A DNA stretch of 61,623 nucleotides from JAIDVZ01 sp964486285 (GTDB taxonomy: Bacteria; Verrucomicrobiota; Verrucomicrobiia; Opitutales; JAIRKQ01), in contig CAZALH010000005.1 of the NCBI GenBank assembly GCA_964486285.1, positions 1 through 61,623 of the forward strand, written 5' to 3'. This document shows, in pieces, positions 36,478 to 45,365 of this stretch; positions within the stretch are counted from its first letter, which is position 1, and each line of letters opens with the position of its first letter. Position numbers and translations under genes: made by a program. The notes beneath the pieces were generated by a model. That model was given only the letters and a program-made list of their open reading frames with translations, was not told the origin of the DNA and ran no database searches.

Positions 36478-37879
36478 AAAACTTATGGGTTTTAAATTTT
36501 CCAACAAGATTCGTTCTTTAAATAGGTTATTTTTTATATTTTTAATCATATTATTGGTTTTAATTATAAATATAATATCATCTCGTTATTACTATCGTAC
36601 TTACATCAATAACAATACCCGATATAAATTATCGGAAGAGACGATAAGTAAAATATCAGAAATAAGTAAGGAAATTAAAATTTTTGTTCTATTAGAGCAT
36701 TCAGATTCTTTAGCTCTAAATGTTGTAAAAAATGATATCAGTAAACTTTTGAATGAATATATTGAATGTAGCAATTTAATATCGGCGAAATTTTTAGATT
36801 TTAATCATGAAAATTATGAACTTCGTTCATTGTCTAATAAAGTTGGCATTTTACCAAACAATGTAGTTGTTGTACAATCAGAAGATTCTGTTAAAGTTTT
36901 ATCGATTGAAGAATTTTATGAAATTCATAATGGTGAAGTTGTAGGATTTTGTGGTGAACGACTATTAACATCAACTATTTCTAATTTAGAATCTGGATAC
37001 AAAAAAAATATTTATTTTATTTCTGGGCATGGAGAATATAACATCGATGATACTTCTTCAAGTTTTGGATTATCTGCATTAGCCAATATACTTCGACAAA
37101 AAAATTACAATGTACAAACTTTAAATTTAAGTATTGCTAGGCATATACCTGAAAATGCCGATTTAATTTTTATTACTGGATTAAAGGTCCCATTTCTATT
37201 TTCAGAAATTAATATCTTAAAAGATTTTTTAGATAAAAATGGAGGGAATATAATTTTTACAGTTAGTGAAACTAAGGACCGATTGTTAAATGAATTTGTT
37301 TTAGATCATGGAATTTATATCAATCAAGATTGCTCCATTTTACCTTGCGAAAAAGATGCAAAATTTAATAATGATTTAACAATAAACAAATTTGCGCACC
37401 ATGAAATTACTGATAGTTTAATTAATTTAAAATTGCCAATTGTTTGGGGACACACCTGTGAAGTGAATGGTGCTGAATGGGCAACAGATGATGTTTATCA
37501 AATAACAGATCTTATTGAAGTGGATGGTATAACAGAGCGAGATTTATTGAAAGAAGATTCTTTTATAGTATGTTCGCTGTTTGAAAAATCTATCTTCAAT
37601 GAAATAGATGTTTTGAATGGAAAATTACTCGTGATTGGCAGCTCAGATTTTTTAACAAATTCGAAAATTAACATTCTTGGGAATAAAATATTTTTATGCA
37701 ATGCGGTTGATTTTATGTGCAATTCTAAGGTGGATTTATCTATTGCTAGTAAAAATTTTAACAAATACAGATTATCAATACAACCAAAACAGTTTTCTAT
37801 AATAATATGTAACTTGGTGTTAATTTGCTGCTTAACTTGCTTTTTAGGAGTTATAGTATTTTGGATGAGAAGGAAGTAA
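36458..37879 (+). CDS. GldG-like periplasmic subunit
   Basis: This 473-residue protein has a membrane helix near the N-terminus (about 24-43), a large extracytoplasmic alpha/beta domain and a C-terminal helix (about 447-469) followed by MRRK. That is the layout of the GldG/ABC-type auxiliary component family, whose periplasmic part is sugar-hydrolase-like but of unknown ligand. IYFISGHGEYNIDD and ENADLIFITGLKVPFLFSE match the family core. The TTG at 36458 overlaps the permease gene; an ATG at 36485 is an alternative start. It is followed by the DUF4340 gene with 1 bp spacing. Confidence 0.85.
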   Translation: MKKSLVKKLMGFKFSNKIRSLNRLFFIFLIILLVLIINIISSRYYYRTYINNNTRYKLSEETISKISEISKEIKIFVLLEHSDSLALNVVKNDISKLLNEYIECSNLISAKFLDFNHENYELRSLSNKVGILPNNVVVVQSEDSVKVLSIEEFYEIHNGEVVGFCGERLLTSTISNLESGYKKNIYFISGHGEYNIDDTSSSFGLSALANILRQKNYNVQTLNLSIARHIPENADLIFITGLKVPFLFSEINILKDFLDKNGGNIIFTVSETKDRLLNEFVLDHGIYINQDCSILPCEKDAKFNNDLTINKFAHHEITDSLINLKLPIVWGHTCEVNGAEWATDDVYQITDLIEVDGITERDLLKEDSFIVCSLFEKSIFNEIDVLNGKLLVIGSSDFLTNSKINILGNKIFLCNAVDFMCNSKVDLSIASKNFNKYRLSIQPKQFSIIICNLVLICCLTCFLGVIVFWMRRK

Positions 37880-37880
37880 C

Positions 37881-39146
37881 ATGAAACTATCTGTTCGGAA
37901 ACAACTGTATATATTAATTTTTGCTAATTCATTATTCATAGCATTACTTTACTTTTTATTTTCCGAATTGCGTTTTTCAAAATCAACAATGTCCAAAATT
38001 GATAATGCACATTTTAATATAAATGATATTTCAAAATTAGAAATCTTTAATCAACAAAATCGATCTCATCTTGAATTTACTAAAAATTCAAATGATGATT
38101 GGTATTGTTCTTATAACAATTCTAATTTCCATGTTAATGAACATGCTATAAACACTCTTTTGTTTCAAATCAAAAACTTAACTTCTGCAAACTCCACTGT
38201 TCCTTCTGGTAGTTTTTTATGGGAAATCACTTTAACTGAACAAAGTGGTATTCCTATTAATGTTAAAGTATTTAAATATTGTACTAAAATTTTTAAAAAT
38301 GAAAAAATAGAAGTTTTTAATACTGGTTCACTGATCAAGACTTTAACAAAGTTTTATGAATGTCCTTTTTATGAAACTGTTTTCACTGAAAATACTATAA
38401 GAGCAAACTCAATTAATTTACAAGTTTTAGGTACAAATTTTTCTTTTATTCGAAAAAATAATTTATGGTACATTGATAACCCTATTAGTAGAGGAGATAA
38501 ATCAGGCTTTGTTAAGAATATCTTATATGAGTTAACAAAAATTCATGGTAATAAAATTCTTTCTTCAGAAGAAGTTTCTGGTGAACCAATTATTTCTTTA
38601 ACATATACCTTTACTGATATTTGGAATAAAGTAGATTTTTTTCAAAAAAATGGACATTTTCTTCTAAAAAAAAATGATATATTTTTCGATGTCTCAGAAG
38701 AATCTTCTTTTATTCTAAATACTATTTGCCAAAAATTGATGAATTTAAAGATTTTTGAGAATATAAGTTTAGATTCTTTAGAAGTTAAAGATTTCAAAGA
38801 TTTTAATTCTATTTCCTATCAAAAATTAAAGGAAGATAATAAGTGGCAAATTTCATTTCATGAATCACAATCATTAAAATTTTTAGAAATCACTGGTGAT
38901 AAAACAAAAAATTTTGAAGAATTTTTAAGTGCATTATCTATGAAATCTTGTATTAAAAATATACCAGTTAGTTCAGATTTGGTATATTTTATCAGTTGCG
39001 ACTCTAATATTGGTCAGATAAATTTTAAAGTATTAAGGCACGACAACAATTATTTTTTACTTTATGAAAAGAGTTCATCAATTTTTTCTTTAGATAAAGA
39101 ATTAATTGATAATTTACTTTCCAGTGTTATTAAGCTTAACAAATAA
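37881..39146 (+). CDS. DUF4340-like envelope protein
   Basis: A 421-residue protein with an N-terminal membrane helix (about 9-27) and a beta-rich extracytoplasmic body with repeated LEIFN/WYCSYNNS-type strand pairs. This is the DUF4340 architecture that accompanies GldG-like ABC systems. A strong SD (AAGGAAG) precedes the ATG. It ends the four-gene cluster, and a 114-bp gap separates it from nifJ. The ligand and function of this family are unknown; the assignment rests on position and architecture. Confidence 0.72.
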   Translation: MKLSVRKQLYILIFANSLFIALLYFLFSELRFSKSTMSKIDNAHFNINDISKLEIFNQQNRSHLEFTKNSNDDWYCSYNNSNFHVNEHAINTLLFQIKNLTSANSTVPSGSFLWEITLTEQSGIPINVKVFKYCTKIFKNEKIEVFNTGSLIKTLTKFYECPFYETVFTENTIRANSINLQVLGTNFSFIRKNNLWYIDNPISRGDKSGFVKNILYELTKIHGNKILSSEEVSGEPIISLTYTFTDIWNKVDFFQKNGHFLLKKNDIFFDVSEESSFILNTICQKLMNLKIFENISLDSLEVKDFKDFNSISYQKLKEDNKWQISFHESQSLKFLEITGDKTKNFEEFLSALSMKSCIKNIPVSSDLVYFISCDSNIGQINFKVLRHDNNYFLLYEKSSSIFSLDKELIDNLLSSVIKLNK

Positions 39147-39260
39147 AATGCCACGTAAAATTTTAAATGAGAAGTCGTAAATATTGTAAAGGATGGTAAT
39201 ATATTAAAATTATAGCATAAAAAAATAACTGAAAATTTATAATTAAAATTTCTAATAAAA

Positions 39261-42200
39261 ATGACAAAAGAAAATATAGAAATATCTGATGCAAATGAAG
39301 TTACAGCTGATGTGGCATATAGATTAAGTGAAATTATAGCAATATATCCAATCACTCCATCATCTGCTATGGCTGAACATTGTGATGAATGGGCAACTCA
39401 AGGGCGTAAAAATATTTTTAATATAGTACCTACAATAGAAGAAATGCAATCTGAGGGAGGTGCAGCTGGAACAATTCATGGTGCACTTACTGGAGGGATG
39501 TTAGCTACAACGTTTACCGCATCACAAGGATTATTATTAATGATCCCTAACATGTATAAAATTGCTGGAGAATTACTGCCATTTGTTATGCACGTTACTG
39601 CTCGTAGTATAGCAACACATGCTTTATCTATTTTTGGTGATCATTCAGATGTAATGGCTTGTAGACAAACCGGATTTGCTATGTTAGTTTCTAATTCTGT
39701 GCAAGAAGCACAAGATATGGCATGCATTGCACATGCTGTTACATTAGAAACACGTGTTCCATTTATTCATTTTTTTGATGGATTTCGAACTTCTCATGAA
39801 ATTAATTGTTTTGAAAGGGTAGGAGACGATGTATTAAAATCTATGGTAGATAGACAATTTATTGTTGAACAATATAAACGTGGATTATCTCCAGACACCC
39901 CTGACATACGTGGGACAGCTCAAAATCCAGATGTATATTTTCAAGGAAGAGAACGAGTGAATTTATTTTATAAAAACGCTATTCAAATTGTTGAAAAATA
40001 TATGCAACGATTTAAAAATCTTACAGGAAGAGAATATAGATTATTTGAATATATTGGAGCAAAAGATGCTGATCGTGTGGTAATTGCTATGGGTTCGGCA
40101 TGTGAAACTATTGAGGAGACTGCTAAGTATTTAAACAAGCAAGGAAATAAACTTGGACTTGTTAAAGTTCATCTTTATCGCCCATTTTCAGTAGAACATT
40201 TAATAAATGTTCTACCTAAGAGCGTTAAATCGATTGCTGTATTAGATCGTACAAAAGAACCTGGAGCAATCGGAGAACCATTATTTTTAGATGTTGTAGC
40301 CGCACTGGAAGAAAAATGGGATAATAAGGACGTACGAATCATAGGTGGAAGGTATGGACTGGGTTCAAAAGAATTTTCTCCTGCTATGGTAAAAGCGATT
40401 TTTGATGAACTTGCTAAAGAAAGTCCTAAAAAACATTTTACCATTGGAATAAATGATGATTTAACTTATACATCTTTATCTTATGATAAAGAATTTACAT
40501 TAGAATCAAATGATAAATTTGAAGCAATCTTTTTTGGCCTTGGATCAGATGGAACCGTTGGGGCAAATAAAAATACCATAAAAATAATAGGATCTGAAAC
40601 CGATAATTTTGCGCAAGCCTATTTCGTATATGATTCCAAAAAATCGGGAGCAATGACAGTTTCACATTTGCGGTTTGGTAAAAATCCAATTCATGCACCA
40701 TATTTAATTACACATGCTGATTTTGTAGCATGTCATCAATTTTCATTTATTGAAACTTTAAATATATTGCAATATGCAAAACCAAATGGTATTTTTCTAT
40801 TAAATTCTGTATATGGAGTTAACAATATTTGGGAGCATTTACCTGTTGAGGTTCAGCAACAAATAATAGATAAGAATCTTTCTTTTTATTTAATTGATGC
40901 TTATGATGTTGCACGCAAATCAGGGATGGGGGGGCGTATCAATACAATTATGCAGACATGTTTTTTTGCAATCTCTGGAATACTACCTCAAGAAGAAGCG
41001 ATTGATAAAATAAAATCAGCAATAAAGAAAACTTATGGAAAAAAAGGAGAAGATGTTGTTAATCAAAATTTTGTTGCTGTAGATGCTACATTAGCGCATC
41101 TTCGCAAAGTACCAGTCAGAGAACTTTCACAAAAGAAACGTTTGTATGATCATTTAATAGATGAAAATGCACCTGATTTTGTAAAAAATGTTACTGTACA
41201 AATGTTATTTAACAATGGAGATTCGCTACCTGTTAGTGCATTTCCAATTGGTGGAGTTTGGCCAACTGCAACTTCTAAATATGAAAAACGCAACGTCGCA
41301 TCTGAAATCCCAGAGTGGACACCAGCAATTTGTGTCCAATGTAATAAATGTGTATCAATATGTCCACATGCTGCTATCCGTTCAAAATACTACAATTCTT
41401 CCAATATTAATGATGCTCCAGAGTCATTTAAATCCGCTAACTTTCGTTCTCGTGAAGTGAGTAATGCTAAATTTAGCATTCAGGTATCGCCCGAAGATTG
41501 TACAGGGTGTGGTTTGTGTACAGAAATATGTCCAGCGAAGGATAAAGTCGATCCATCTAAAAAAGCTCTCAATCTCAAACCAAAACAAAATATATTTGAG
41601 GAAAGCAAAGTTAATTATGAATTTTTCGAAAAAATTCCGCATGTTGACCCTACTGCTTTGGGAACAGATTTTAAAAGTGTACAATTTAGACAGCCATTAT
41701 TTGAATTTTCTGGTGCATGTGCAGGGTGCGGAGAAGCACCTTACATTAAGCTGATTACTCAATTGTTTGGTGATCGAATGATCATAGCAAATGCTACTGG
41801 TTGTTCATCAATTTACGGGGGAAATTTGCCAACTACTCCATATTGCACCAATCCTGATGGGCGTGGACCAGCGTGGGCGAATTCTTTATTTGAAGATAAT
41901 GCAGAGTTTGGTTTGGGATTAAAATTATCTATAGATAAACGAAAAGAAATTGCTGTAGATCTTTTGAAGAAAAAATCTGAAATATTAGGCTCAGAAGTTG
42001 TAACAAGTCTATTAAAAAATACAACCAATGAAACTGAAAAATTAGAAAAAAGAAAAAATATAAATATATTAAAACAAAAACTATCTACCCATAGTGATGT
42101 AGAGAGTAAATTGTTATGTAAATTAGCTGACTTTTTAGTAGATAAGAGCTTGTGGATTATTGGCGGTGATGGATGGGCTTATGATATTGGATATGGCGGA

Positions 42201-42791
42201 CTAGACCATGTTTTAGCAAGTAATTATAATGTCAATGTTTTAGTTTTAGATACTGAAGTTTATTCTAATACCGGTGGACAGCAATCAAAATCTACTCCAA
42301 TGGGAGCAGTTGCAAAATTTGCTTCCAAGGGAAAATCGCAAACAAAAAAAGACTTGGCAGGATTGGCTATGAGTTACGGTTATATTTATGTAGCAACTGT
42401 TGCTTTAGGAGCTAAAGATACTCATACTGTACAAACATTGCTTGAAGCAGAAGCATACGATGGTCCTTCTTTAATTATTGCATATTCTTCTTGTATAGCT
42501 CATGGATACAATCTAAGAGAAAGTTTGAATCAACAAAAGAAAGCAGTAGATAGTGGATATTGGCCACTATATCGATTTAATCCTAGTAACTATGGCACTA
42601 ATAAGCCAGTATTTTCATTGGATTCATCTTCAGAGCCCAAGTTGCCACTTATTGAGTATATGAAGGGAGAAAATCGATTTAATATGTTGATAAATAAAAA
42701 CCCTGAGCGTGCAAAGTTGTTAATCAAGAAAGAAGAAGAACATATTCGTAATAGATTACAGAAGTTTAACAAACTCACTGAAATTAAATAA
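39261..42791 (+). CDS. nifJ: Pyruvate:ferredoxin (flavodoxin) oxidoreductase
   Basis: This is a homodimeric PFOR, oxidatively decarboxylating pyruvate to acetyl-CoA with reduction of ferredoxin. At 1176 residues it is the fused (alpha-gamma-delta-beta) form. In order: the pyrimidine-binding domain (YPITPSSAMAEHCDEW), domains II-III (gamma), two 4Fe-4S clusters (CVQCNKCVSICP and CTGCGLCTEICP), a third cluster starting at CAGCGEAPY, and the ThDP motif from GGDGWAYDIGYGG to SNTGGQQSKSTP. The likely partners are the ferredoxin at 48.9 kb or the now-broken flavodoxin. Presence of an oxygen-sensitive PFOR suggests anaerobic or microaerophilic metabolism. Confidence 0.97.
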   Translation: MTKENIEISDANEVTADVAYRLSEIIAIYPITPSSAMAEHCDEWATQGRKNIFNIVPTIEEMQSEGGAAGTIHGALTGGMLATTFTASQGLLLMIPNMYKIAGELLPFVMHVTARSIATHALSIFGDHSDVMACRQTGFAMLVSNSVQEAQDMACIAHAVTLETRVPFIHFFDGFRTSHEINCFERVGDDVLKSMVDRQFIVEQYKRGLSPDTPDIRGTAQNPDVYFQGRERVNLFYKNAIQIVEKYMQRFKNLTGREYRLFEYIGAKDADRVVIAMGSACETIEETAKYLNKQGNKLGLVKVHLYRPFSVEHLINVLPKSVKSIAVLDRTKEPGAIGEPLFLDVVAALEEKWDNKDVRIIGGRYGLGSKEFSPAMVKAIFDELAKESPKKHFTIGINDDLTYTSLSYDKEFTLESNDKFEAIFFGLGSDGTVGANKNTIKIIGSETDNFAQAYFVYDSKKSGAMTVSHLRFGKNPIHAPYLITHADFVACHQFSFIETLNILQYAKPNGIFLLNSVYGVNNIWEHLPVEVQQQIIDKNLSFYLIDAYDVARKSGMGGRINTIMQTCFFAISGILPQEEAIDKIKSAIKKTYGKKGEDVVNQNFVAVDATLAHLRKVPVRELSQKKRLYDHLIDENAPDFVKNVTVQMLFNNGDSLPVSAFPIGGVWPTATSKYEKRNVASEIPEWTPAICVQCNKCVSICPHAAIRSKYYNSSNINDAPESFKSANFRSREVSNAKFSIQVSPEDCTGCGLCTEICPAKDKVDPSKKALNLKPKQNIFEESKVNYEFFEKIPHVDPTALGTDFKSVQFRQPLFEFSGACAGCGEAPYIKLITQLFGDRMIIANATGCSSIYGGNLPTTPYCTNPDGRGPAWANSLFEDNAEFGLGLKLSIDKRKEIAVDLLKKKSEILGSEVVTSLLKNTTNETEKLEKRKNINILKQKLSTHSDVESKLLCKLADFLVDKSLWIIGGDGWAYDIGYGGLDHVLASNYNVNVLVLDTEVYSNTGGQQSKSTPMGAVAKFASKGKSQTKKDLAGLAMSYGYIYVATVALGAKDTHTVQTLLEAEAYDGPSLIIAYSSCIAHGYNLRESLNQQKKAVDSGYWPLYRFNPSNYGTNKPVFSLDSSSEPKLPLIEYMKGENRFNMLINKNPERAKLLIKKEEEHIRNRLQKFNKLTEIK

Positions 42792-42798
42792 ATAGAAA

Positions 42799-43536
42799 CT
42801 ATTTTCGACACCTATTAATGCATTCCTCTGCAAGTACATCTATCGTGTTTACAAGAGGGATGTTTTTATATTTAATGTCTGTTAACGCTAATGGAATTTC
42901 AGTGCATCCTAAAATTATTAATTCTGCCCCTTGGTTTTCTAAGTATTCCAAACTTTTAAAAAAATATTCCTGCCCTTTAAGGGGATCTTTATACATTATT
43001 CCACTTTTGACCGCAAAAATTCCTTCATTGATAGATTCCTGTAAATTGGCAGATGGGTAGATAATATTTAGGTTTTTGAAAAATTTATTTTTAGAATTAT
43101 CGTAAATTTTAGAATGAACAGTTCCGACGCTACATAAAATTCCTACATTACACACATCTGGATACTGTGTAGTTACATAAGTGAGAGTTGTATCTATTAA
43201 ATTAATAAATGGCAAGCCTGATTCTTTTTCAATAGTATCTATTACACAGTGTGCAGTATTGCATGGAATACACCCTAACGTTGCCCCTGCATATTTTAAC
43301 ATTTTCGCTACTTTTATAAAATATGGGGCAAAAGAAACAGAACTTGTACCAGCTGCATAATTTATTCGACTAGGAGCTTGCGTTGCTTGATGTAATATAA
43401 CTTCAGGTTGTTCTGGATCATTAATACAATTATACTTTGTGACTAATTTTTTTTCTATTAAATGAAGTAATTCAATTGCTGCAGCTACTCCACAACCTCC
43501 AATTACTCCAATTACTTCACCTGTAAAATTCCCCAC
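42799..43536 (-). CDS. Aspartate/glutamate racemase-family protein
   Basis: This is a 245-residue protein of the Asp/Glu/hydantoin racemase superfamily. VIGVIGGCGVAAAIELLHLI is the N-terminal glycine loop. The two catalytic cysteines are in CIPCNTAHCVID and LGCTEIPLAL. RacX/YgeA-type members racemise aspartate or other amino acids; MurI (glutamate) usually has a different N-terminus. It is convergent with nifJ, with 7 bp between the stops. It could supply a D-amino acid to the wall or to signalling; I cannot tell the substrate from the sequence. Confidence 0.85.
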   Translation of the reverse strand: MGNFTGEVIGVIGGCGVAAAIELLHLIEKKLVTKYNCINDPEQPEVILHQATQAPSRINYAAGTSSVSFAPYFIKVAKMLKYAGATLGCIPCNTAHCVIDTIEKESGLPFINLIDTTLTYVTTQYPDVCNVGILCSVGTVHSKIYDNSKNKFFKNLNIIYPSANLQESINEGIFAVKSGIMYKDPLKGQEYFFKSLEYLENQGAELIILGCTEIPLALTDIKYKNIPLVNTIDVLAEECINRCRK

Positions 43537-43666
43537 ATAAAATTAATTATAATTTAGTAACTTCGAAATCAAGAATTTTCGAAAAAATTTTATATAAATC
43601 TTAGAAAAATTTAGAAAAAACTTGCATTTTTAAAGGTAGTAAATTTATTGCACCTAATTATAGGTT

Positions 43667-43981
43667 ATGAAGGCAGTTATTTGTACTCAAGGTAAACAAT
43701 TTAGCGTTAATGAAGGTGACGTATTGTTTGTTGATCGTTTTATTGGATCGAAAGCCGGTGATGTTATCGAAATTAAAGATATTTTAGTTTTAGGAGAAGG
43801 AGATAGTGCTGTAATTGGCAATCCAACTGTTTCAGGTGCAACAGTTAAAGCTAAGATTTTAGAAAACAAACGTGCACGCAAAGTAATGATTTATAAAAAG
43901 AAACGCCGTAAGGGGTATCAACGTAAACGTGGGCATCGTCAAGAATTATCAGTAATTAAAATAGAAGAAATAACTGCATAA
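43667..43981 (+). CDS. rplU: 50S ribosomal protein bL21
   Basis: Ribosomal large-subunit protein, 104 residues, starting MKAVICTQGKQFSVNEGD. GNPTVSGATVKAKILENKRARKVMIYKKKRRKGYQRKRGHRQ is the conserved rRNA-binding C-terminal part (positions about 55-98). It is directly upstream of rpmA, the usual pair. A TTGCAT upstream with an AT-rich -10 region gives a possible promoter, but the box is not clean. Confidence 0.96.
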   Translation: MKAVICTQGKQFSVNEGDVLFVDRFIGSKAGDVIEIKDILVLGEGDSAVIGNPTVSGATVKAKILENKRARKVMIYKKKRRKGYQRKRGHRQELSVIKIEEITA

Positions 43982-43996
43982 ATTAAAGGGGATTAT

Positions 43997-44263
43997 ATGG
44001 CACATAAAAAAGGTCAAGGTGCGGCGAAAAATGGACGTGACAGTAAAGGACAAAGGCTGGGTATTAAGCGGTCTGGTGGAGAGTTTGTCCGTGCAGGTAA
44101 TATATTAATACGTCAACGCGGAACAAAGTTTCATCCTGGAGAAAATGTGGGGTGCGGTAAAGATTTTACATTGTTTGCTCTTATTGACGGAATTGTATCG
44201 TGGGATAGTAAGCATAAGCGTGTATCAATAGTAGAATCTACAAACAATACCACACAAAGCTAA
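43997..44263 (+). CDS. rpmA: 50S ribosomal protein bL27
   Basis: Ribosomal protein near the peptidyl-transferase centre, 88 residues, starting MAHKKGQGAAKNGRDSKGQ. The QRLGIKRSGGEFVRAGNILIRQRGTKF segment is diagnostic. An AAAGGGGA Shine-Dalgarno lies 7 bases before the ATG. The N-terminus lacks the cleaved extension found in Firmicutes. It follows rplU by 15 bp; obg, which often follows, is not here. Confidence 0.96.
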   Translation: MAHKKGQGAAKNGRDSKGQRLGIKRSGGEFVRAGNILIRQRGTKFHPGENVGCGKDFTLFALIDGIVSWDSKHKRVSIVESTNNTTQS

Positions 44264-44289
44264 TATTTTTCACTAATTAATTTGATTTT

Positions 44290-44538
44290 ATGAGCATAAC
44301 TGCTTTGTTTGTTTTGATTGCATTGATTGGGTCGATATGTAACTCAACAATGCGAATAAAGCTAAGCTACGTTTTTTGGTTAATTAGTAATGTTTACTTA
44401 TCTGTTCACAATTTTTATATAAAAGAATATTCGCAAGGTTTATTGTTTAGCGCTTACCTAGTCACAAGTTTAATTGGTCTTAAAAATTCTTTTAAAGTTG
44501 GAGGATGGTTAGATAAAATTTCCTTAGAGAAAAAATGA
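44290..44538 (+). CDS. Small membrane protein, PnuC-like by shape
   Basis: This 82-residue protein has two or three hydrophobic segments (about 4-16, 26-39 and 50-64). The YVFWLISNVYLSVHNF and GLLFSAYLVTSLIGLKN pattern resembles short PnuC-like proteins (NMN/riboside transporters), but family members are longer, so this is only a similarity of shape. The stop overlaps the dUTPase start by four bases (ATGA), and it follows rpmA by 26 bp, so it is likely in the same operon. Confidence 0.6.
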   Translation: MSITALFVLIALIGSICNSTMRIKLSYVFWLISNVYLSVHNFYIKEYSQGLLFSAYLVTSLIGLKNSFKVGGWLDKISLEKK

Positions 44539-44912
44539 ACAAAGATAAATTAAGTATAATTTTTGATATGCAGGCAGAGCTTAATGCTAGAATTAAGGTC
44601 CCACACGAAGATTTGACCGACACTGAAAAAATTACTTGGATTTTAAATTATTCACGTGCATTAAGCCAAGAAGTTTCTGAACTTATTGATTCTGTTCCAT
44701 GGAAATGGTGGGCGAAATATCAAGAATTTGATGAACAAAACGCTAAAGTTGAAGCAATAGATATTTTACATTTTTTAATATCAATTTTTCAAGTTTTAGG
44801 AATGTCAGCAGATGATGTGTTTGAAGCTTATTGTAAAAAGAATGCAGTAAACCATCATAGACAAGATACAGGATATACAACTAAAGATAAATCTGATTCT
44901 CGTGGGATATAA
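44535..44912 (+). CDS. Dimeric dUTPase (MazG-like fold)
   Basis: This 125-residue all-alpha NTP pyrophosphatase fits the dUTPase_2 type found in Campylobacter, trypanosomatids and phages. It hydrolyses dUTP (and dUDP) to dUMP. Metal-binding Glu/Asp residues appear in LSQEVSELIDSVPWKWW and VEAIDILHFLISIF, and the C-terminal YCKKNAVNHHRQDTGY is a family mark. It is shorter than most members. It is coupled to the upstream membrane protein. No trimeric dUTPase (dut) is seen in the window, so it may be the cell's main dUTPase. Confidence 0.82.
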   Translation: MNKDKLSIIFDMQAELNARIKVPHEDLTDTEKITWILNYSRALSQEVSELIDSVPWKWWAKYQEFDEQNAKVEAIDILHFLISIFQVLGMSADDVFEAYCKKNAVNHHRQDTGYTTKDKSDSRGI

Positions 44913-44986
44913 ATTTTTTTAACAAAATATTAATTTAAGAAATTAAATTTCCCTCTTTTCATATAAAATTTATTTTTTTTATTAGT

Positions 44987-45359
44987 GCGTAAATACACAA
45001 ATAAGCCAGATTCTGTTCGATCATTCAATCGATGTGTTCATTTATCTAACTACAAAAATAGCTTCTTATTAAAAGACGCGACATACCCGATACTTTAATA
45101 AGTTGGCCGCTTAGTATCCTATTTTGTCTTGCACCGAATTGGGTTTGCCATGCATATAACATTACTGTTAATATCGGTGTGCTCTTACCACACCTTTTCA
45201 CCCTTACCTTTTTCAGGTGGTATATTTTCTGTTGCACTTTCCGTCATATATGTTGTAGCATATATGCCCACATTTTCATGTGGAATTCTGCCATGTGGTG
45301 TCCGGACTTTCCTCTCATATTTTTATTGTAATATGAGCGAACACTATGTGTATTTACGC
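44987..45359 (-). ncRNA. rnpB: RNase P RNA
   Basis: The minus strand contains the near-universal GAGGAAAGTCCGGACACC (P4, 5' side, within 45297-45314) and near its 3' end ACAGAATCTGGCTTA. Terminal stem P1 is a 13-bp perfect helix formed by 44987-44999 and 45347-45359. Size is about 373 nt, as for bacterial type A RNase P RNA, and several internal stems are visible. Its 5' end is only 6 nt past the tyrS stop, so it is probably made from the tyrS transcript or from a promoter inside tyrS. RNase P matures tRNA 5' ends. Confidence 0.93.
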
Positions 45360-45365
45360 AAAAAA

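Noticed and set aside
39147..39260. Short peptide MPRKILNEKS before nifJ as a leader peptide
   Set aside because: Ten codons, no attenuator-like hairpins or regulatory codon run.
41188..41460. Plus-strand ORF of 90 codons inside nifJ
   Set aside because: It is a shadow of the PFOR frame, which has the cluster motifs at this position.
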